A stretch of DNA of 64,000 nucleotides from Hymenobacter psychrophilus (GTDB lineage Bacteria; Bacteroidota; Bacteroidia; Cytophagales; Hymenobacteraceae), in assembly GCF_900107135.1 (NCBI RefSeq), contig NZ_FNOV01000004.1, positions 186,001 to 250,000 on the forward strand, in the 5' to 3' direction. The notes below the pieces were generated by a model that did not search any database, had not been told where the DNA came from, and worked only from the letters and a program-made list of their open reading frames with translations. Both the position numbers and the translations under genes were made by a program. Positions 62,801 through 64,000 of this stretch are shown here, in pieces. How positions within the stretch are numbered: position 1 is the first letter of the stretch; each line of letters begins with the position of its first letter.

Positions 62801-63573
62801 TTGGGCTGCTGGTACGCGAGTACAACCACATGCTGCTCAAGCTCGATGAGAGCAAGGAGGAACTGGCCATTCAGGAGAAGGAAGCCGCGTGGCGCGAAAT
62901 GGCCCGGCAGGTCGCCCACGAAATCAAGAACCCGCTCACGCCCATGAAGCTGAGCCTGCAGTTTCTGCAACGGGCCATTCAGGACCGACGCCCGAACTTG
63001 GAGGAGTTGCTCACGAAGGTGTCGCAGACGCTTATCACCCAGATTGACGTGCTGACCGACATTGCCACCTCGTTCAGCAACTTCACCAACCTGCCCGCCA
63101 TGCGCCCCGAGCGCCTCGATGTGGTGCCCATTCTGCGCCGCTGCGTGCATTTGCACCAGAGCCGGCCGGGAGGCGGGGGCATCCGCCTCACGCTGCCGCC
63201 CGATATCGGACCCGACCAGTACGTGGTCTTTGCTGATGAAAGCCTGCTGGTGCGCACCTTCAACAACTTGCTCATCAATGCCCTGCAGGCCGTGCCCGAG
63301 GGCCGGACGCCCGAAGTGGTGGCCATTCTGGAGCCGCTGGATGCTGAAACGGGCGGACGGGTGCGCATCTGCATTGCCGATAACGGTACCGGCATTTCGG
63401 CCGAGGTGCAGCCCCAGATCTTCGTGCCCAACTTCACGACCAAAGCAGCTGGTTCGGGTATCGGGCTGGCCGTGGCCCGGCGCGGCATCGAGAGTGCCGG
63501 CGGCCACATCTGGTTTGAAACCGAGGAGGGCGTGGGCACCCGTTTTTTCATTGAATTGCCGCTGGCAGGGTAG
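59830..63573 (+). CDS. Very large NtrY-like membrane sensor histidine kinase
   Basis: The 1247-residue protein begins with a helix (about 5-22), an extracellular domain (about 25-200), seven or so helices in the middle (about 203-460), a second extracellular domain (about 480-710), another helix pair, a third short sensor region and, near 930-955, a final helix followed by a HAMP domain. The kinase core has His1030 in MARQVAHEIKNPLTPMKLS, the N box NNLLINALQAVPEG, the G1 box DNGTGI and the G2 box SGIGLAVARRGI. The H box HEIKNPLTPMKLS is that of the NtrY subgroup. The start is a TTG at 59830. No response regulator lies next to it within the window. Confidence 0.88.
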   Translation: MKLRRHLPLVLLLLGLQCFVAAYVSNRYGQDPQVVLQASATRLQEVLMEAELTGERESTDVLQRLATGRMDFRSLTSHTTYPTFVFRNEQLLYWSDHAVHPDVEQATQRYHERLLKTRFGTFLVLRHAEGPYILLTYIPLEINYGISNRYLRDGNGQGIFQGQNVRLVVERGNTGRPRLVSNEGNYLFSVESLQADAITGKYLPLWLLLLGVGSYMTAWLLWARRRFAQGQALAGVVLVLLPLLVLRGAMLQLGLPFSLLEFRLFDPRVYAASWLSPSLGDLLLNALLLALAAWYGLRLFRRYGLSRRVQRLRRWQLRMALGTGVVLSFYGLLELLYDFYTSSFSNSQLLLDITQDIQVSPFKLLLGLAIVLHTGSYAVGFYLLTQLFMRVVRPSTRYLSVSLLLFSAVGFLAAGLGLQLVHFTLLGLALTFFLGLRVTGLVPTAAALPYQLYLFVFVLLALSSAVGALALYEHFNRQLTLNKQSLASNLLTDNDLQGEYLLVERGREMARDPVLRTMLASPFINLDLIKQKVVKYYLRDYFDKYEVRVLLFRPEGRGVAIGGNLQTTRDYLLRNASPTGHPNIYLVRDGSRAFNSRRYVAFIAVPAPTAEQGSSTIALELTLKKLTANSVVPELLVDQKFFQPQLGTDLSYAGFEKGQLVYSEGDFDYINELLPRFFDDPRLYTTGLALNGYHHLGVRGLGKSDRLVVVTTATYSFADWLANFSFLFLLYSFCWLLLIGAVLLARGRYRSLLRTNFSTKIQVFLNLGVLVPLVVMSAAIAGQVTNSYKRDLLRSYLRRGQAVQENLLKNRAMLAQDANRADLVELAENVSALTETDLNLYDAHGELLVSSQPLIFEASLLSTLMNPRAITALSEDGQPRALLTERAGTLSFNALYLPLRSNAVQGGRSGPVLGYVGIPFFDSEKDLDNKLTELVSTVLNIFTLMFILFLGLAFIAARLLTEPLKLLTEKLRQTTLTGQNEMLAYESEDEIGLLVREYNHMLLKLDESKEELAIQEKEAAWREMARQVAHEIKNPLTPMKLSLQFLQRAIQDRRPNLEELLTKVSQTLITQIDVLTDIATSFSNFTNLPAMRPERLDVVPILRRCVHLHQSRPGGGGIRLTLPPDIGPDQYVVFADESLLVRTFNNLLINALQAVPEGRTPEVVAILEPLDAETGGRVRICIADNGTGISAEVQPQIFVPNFTTKAAGSGIGLAVARRGIESAGGHIWFETEEGVGTRFFIELPLAG

Positions 63574-63790
63574 CAGAAGATGAAAGTTGAAAGCAAAAGC
63601 GAAGAACCGCGCTGACAGCGAAACGCCGCAACGGGCGTTATTCCTGTCGCCGCCGAAAGCCAGCAGACCGTTATGGATTATGCGCAGCGAAGCGCGGCCC
63701 CGAGCCGACGGCCCGCCCCAGGTTCAGGCACTAACTGCTGAGCTGAGGCGTTAGACTGGCACCAAAATTCCGGTGTCGTATTTTTACTGA
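63574..63790. other. Gene-free stretch before the last gene
   Basis: About 217 nt without a convincing frame, terminator or consensus promoter. Nothing further seen. Confidence 0.4.
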
Positions 63791-64000
63791 ATGAGCAACC
63801 GCCTTACGCCCTTTTCACTGCGCTTGCGGGCGCTGCTGGCGGGGCTGTTGCTGTGGTGGTTGCTGCCGGCCGCGGCCTGGGCCCAGCAGCGCCCGGCCGC
63901 GCCGGCCGATGCGCCGCCCAGCACCCGGCGCTGCGTATGGGTGCGGCTGGCGGCGAACCAGGATACCACGCTGTTCAGCCTGCAGGATACGCTGACGGTG
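63791..64000 (+). CDS. N-terminal part of an exported protein (cut by window edge)
   Basis: Seventy codons from the ATG at 63791 to the window end. The protein starts MSNRLTPFSLRLRALLAG, with a clear signal peptide to about residue 32 (ending AAAWAQ), then a Pro/Ala-rich linker and CVWVRLAANQDTTLF. No family can be named from this part. The signal peptide places the product in the periplasm, outer membrane or outside. Confidence 0.7.
   Translation, partial: MSNRLTPFSLRLRALLAGLLLWWLLPAAAWAQQRPAAPADAPPSTRRCVWVRLAANQDTTLFSLQDTLTV

Overview
The window looks like a chromosomal segment of a GC-rich member of the Bacteroidota, most probably a Hymenobacter-like cytophagale. Reasons seen in the sequence: a SusC/SusD pair, a complete alternative complex III (act) operon joined to an aa3-type oxidase, a GSCFA-domain protein, promoters of the Bacteroidetes type (TTG or TTTG, about 19-20 nt, TAnnTTTG), and almost no Shine-Dalgarno sequences. 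No tRNA, rRNA, CRISPR array, prophage or insertion sequence was recognised.

Layout. 0-4.6 kb: tail of an unknown gene, rnhB, a minus-strand signalling operon (zinc-binding CZB protein, CHASE3-type histidine kinase, CheY-like regulator) and gcvT. 4.9-10.5 kb: comB, then the glyoxylate shunt (aceB-aceA, minus strand) divergent from a RamB/ScfR-like regulator, with a shared control region holding AGCGAAT half-sites. 10.7-15.7 kb: housekeeping genes (mltG, GT-C-like membrane protein, dtd, MazG-like, rnd). 16-20.5 kb: an isolated SusC/SusD pair. 20.6-30.1 kb: SPFH protein, small unknowns, two exported hydrolases (CocE-like acylase, M14 carboxypeptidase), queA and a lipoprotein-like methyltransferase. 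30.3-33.0 kb: three related small lipoprotein genes interleaved with a displaced copy of the priA 3' end and a frameshifted gene fragment, a scarred, recombining locus next to priA. 35.9-40.2 kb: a GSCFA protein with a roughly 550-residue disordered tail, and a lower-GC gene bounded by a 30-bp direct repeat. 40.2-41.4 kb: rpsF-rpsR-rplI. 41.8-59.7 kb: the respiratory block actABCDEF-coxBA, then ctaA, ctaB, two subunit III proteins, subunit IV, a SCO-like protein, DUF420, a small CxxC protein and DUF983. 59.8-64 kb: a 1247-residue NtrY-like kinase and the start of an exported protein.

The respiratory block works as a unit: ACIII oxidises menaquinol and passes electrons through c hemes to the oxidase, while the following genes make heme A, supply copper and assemble the enzyme. 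The first 23 kb also carries a family of long perfect or near-perfect palindromes between genes. Each arm is itself a small hairpin whose closing bases covary between copies (REPIN-like). No associated transposase lies in the window.
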